From contig JACMIM010000437.1 of assembly GCA_014381165.1 (NCBI GenBank), positions 1-6,257 of the forward strand: 6,257 nt of DNA, in the 5' to 3' direction. The translations under genes and the position numbers were made by a program. How positions within the stretch are numbered: the first letter of the stretch is position 1; each line of letters opens with the position of its first letter. The stretch comes from Roseiflexaceae bacterium. Its GTDB lineage: Bacteria; Chloroflexota; Chloroflexia; Chloroflexales; Roseiflexaceae. Positions 5,260 through 6,257 of this stretch are shown piece after piece. Under the pieces are notes generated by a model, which had not been told where the DNA came from, did no database searches, and was given only the letters and a program-made list of their open reading frames with translations.

Positions 5260-5330
5260 GTAGTGCGCTCCTTGATACAATAGAGTTGTAACTACTCAAT
5301 CAGTGGAAAGTAGTGTTTGTAGTGGAACGC
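5260..5330 (-). promoter_or_regulatory. SulP upstream region with repeats and a dyad
   Basis: The leader of the SulP gene contains GTAGTG on the + strand three times (5260-5265, 5310-5315, 5319-5324), i.e. CACTAC upstream of the start, and AGTGGAA twice (5302-5308, 5321-5327). An imperfect dyad, GAGT-T-GT-A-AC-T-ACTC, lies at 5283-5297. Such arrangement is typical of regulator binding sites, but I could not find a convincing -35/-10 pair on the minus strand, so the promoter itself is not located. Confidence 0.25.
5271..5287 (-). repeat. Right copy of inverted repeat flanking the SulP gene
   Basis: Read on the minus strand this is AACTCTATTGTATCAAG, matching 14 of 17 positions of 3460-3476 in inverted orientation. 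Its last bases overlap the SulP ribosome site, so part of the match to the left copy (CAAG) may have an independent cause. The core shared word is the 8-mer AACTCTAT. No target duplication was found outside the two copies. Confidence 0.35.
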
Positions 5331-5453
5331 CGAACTGCTTGCGCACGAAGAGCTGTCATTAAGCTGTACGACCGCTTGCCCAAAGAACTGCGCGCGGTGC
5401 GCGACCTCACCCTTTCGAGCGTGTGGCGTTCACCGGAACACTGGGAGATTTAG
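5292..5453 (+). pseudogene. Orphan C-terminal-like reading frame, unidentified
   Basis: A + strand frame with no ATG is open from 5292 to TAG 5451-5453. Its second half reads like a natural protein end: VIKLYDRLPKELRAVRDLTL followed by SSVWRSPEHWEI. A GTG at 5322 could start a 43-residue peptide, but its ribosome site is poor (GGAAAG, too distant). The gene lies antisense to, and between, the SulP and pyruvate kinase genes, which are both on the other strand. It may be the surviving 3' end of a gene whose front was lost when SulP was placed here. I do not recognise the family. Confidence 0.3.
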
Positions 5454-5461
5454 CGGCCAGA

Positions 5462-5497
5462 CGGGCGTTCCGACCACGACAGGTGGCGGCACGCCCG
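5462..5497 (-). terminator. GC-rich hairpin just after the pyruvate kinase stop
   Basis: On the minus strand, four bases after the stop codon, CGGGCGT pairs with ACGCCCG, then CCG with CGG and CCAC with GTGG, around the loop CTGTC. That is 14 base pairs interrupted by one mismatch and one bulge. The position is right for the end of the pyruvate kinase transcript. No T-run follows (TCTGGCCGC), so it may be a stabilising 3' hairpin or need a factor, and is not a classical intrinsic terminator. Confidence 0.45.
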
Positions 5498-5501
5498 ATC
5501 G

Positions 5502-6257
5502 TCAGGCCTGCTCGCCCGCCAGCGCACTGCCATCGGCCCGCTCCGGTGCGTCGCCGAACAACGCCTGCCAGGAGTTCAAGGCGCGCAGTTGGGCCTTGTT
5601 CTTGTGCTGATGCGCCTGCATACGCAGCAGCACGTCGTCGAGCCAGCGCACCGCCTCGGCGATATACGGCCCCTTGTTGAGCATGACACACTCGGCGCGT
5701 TCGGCCAGCACCACATCGCTGACTTCGGCCCGCGAGGGCGTGCCCTGCTTCGCCAGGCTTTCCAGCACTTGGGTCGCCCAGATCACCGGCACATGCGCTG
5801 CCTCGCACAGCCACAGAATCTCCTCCTGGATCTCAGCCAACCGCGCATAGCCCAGCTCGACCGCCAGGTCGCCGCGCGCAATCATCACCGCCGTGGGCAG
5901 GCGCGCCGCCGACTGGACGATGATCTCCGGCAGGTTGCGCACGGCGCGCTTGGTTTCGATTTTGAGCACCAGCGCTGGCGCAGGCCGCTCAGGTGGCAGC
6001 TGCTGGGCCAGCGCGTCCTGGAGCAGTGCAACGTCGGCCGCTGACTGCACGAACGAGTAGCCGATCATGTCGGCATGACGTGCCACAAACGGCAGGTCAG
6101 CGTAATCTTTCGCCGTCAGCGGTGCGATGGCAAGAGCGGTGTCGGGGAAATTGAGGCCTTTGTCGGCACGAATCTTCTTGCCGTCCGGCGGCGCGTGCGT
6201 GATCGTCAGCAGCGCATCGCCGCCGACCAGCTCGGTTACACGGGCACCGACCTGGCC
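5502..6257 (-). CDS. Pyruvate kinase-type enzyme, C-terminal part
   Basis: The front of the gene is beyond the window; 251 residues remain. Pyruvate kinase turns phosphoenolpyruvate and ADP into pyruvate and ATP, the last step of glycolysis, in the cytosol. Counting from the first visible residue, active-site landmarks of the TIM barrel are intact: KGLNFPDT (33-40), MIGYSFVQS (64-72), the catalytic lysine and metal-binding glutamate in KIET (K99, E101), the aspartate in ARGDLAVE (D130), ATQVLES (161-167) and TPSRAEVSDV (173-182). The usual SGETA-type sequence is replaced by MLNKGPYIAEAVRWLDDV (192-209). About 40 residues later the protein ends, so the normal C-terminal allosteric domain (about 100-130 residues) is absent. 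This fits a divergent bacterial subclass, not a broken gene, because the end is clean and followed by a hairpin. Regulation by sugar-phosphate effectors is therefore unlikely in the usual way. Confidence 0.88.
   Translation of the reverse strand, partial: GQVGARVTELVGGDALLTITHAPPDGKKIRADKGLNFPDTALAIAPLTAKDYADLPFVARHADMIGYSFVQSAADVALLQDALAQQLPPERPAPALVLKIETKRAVRNLPEIIVQSAARLPTAVMIARGDLAVELGYARLAEIQEEILWLCEAAHVPVIWATQVLESLAKQGTPSRAEVSDVVLAERAECVMLNKGPYIAEAVRWLDDVLLRMQAHQHKNKAQLRALNSWQALFGDAPERADGSALAGEQA

Noticed and set aside
5260..5280. Upstream TTG start for the SulP protein
   Set aside because: The AAGGAG ribosome site lies downstream of this TTG and upstream of ATG 5259, so the ATG is the real start.

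Overview
The window is moderately high-GC bacterial DNA carrying ordinary accessory-metabolism and transport genes. It contains no RNA gene, CRISPR array or transposase. Gene types and sequence style fit Chloroflexota best (helix-hairpin-helix mini-protein, DinB and VOC housekeeping genes, SulP, a C-domain-less pyruvate kinase). That is an impression from remembered families, not a demonstrated assignment.

Left part (1-546): a strong-looking promoter (TTGCCC, 17-bp spacer, extended TATAAT) whose -10 box sits inside a perfect 21-bp palindrome, the likely operator. A 162-bp foldback element (123-284) with 17-bp terminal inverted repeats and a 5-bp ACTCG target duplication has inserted just downstream, like a MITE. 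It separates the promoter from the first gene, which is itself only a 51-codon N-terminal stump of a DUF899 (thioredoxin-like) gene.

Middle part (569-3457, + strand): a VOC/glyoxalase-fold protein, a 440-aa MFS efflux-type transporter, a 73-aa helix-hairpin-helix protein, a DinB-family metalloprotein, and a 26-codon stump resembling the start of another DinB-type gene. All point the same way and may be transcribed together, although the gaps after MFS (133 bp) and after the helix-hairpin-helix gene (204 bp) could hold further promoters. The 204-bp gap contains a possible decayed coding stretch.

Right part (3481-6257, - strand): a SulP anion transporter with a STAS domain and an unusual Cys/His-rich tail. 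It is bracketed by a 17-bp imperfect inverted repeat (14/17) that starts right after the truncated DinB-like stump. Next come a short stretch with a + strand orphan reading frame, a strong GC-rich hairpin, and the C-terminal 251 residues of a pyruvate kinase-type enzyme running off the window edge.

Overall, this is a patchwork accessory region with one foldback insertion and two truncated genes. I see no convincing new multi-gene defence or biosynthetic system. The most interesting points are the promoter-proximal MITE, the two truncations, and the possibility that the SulP gene arrived as an insert.
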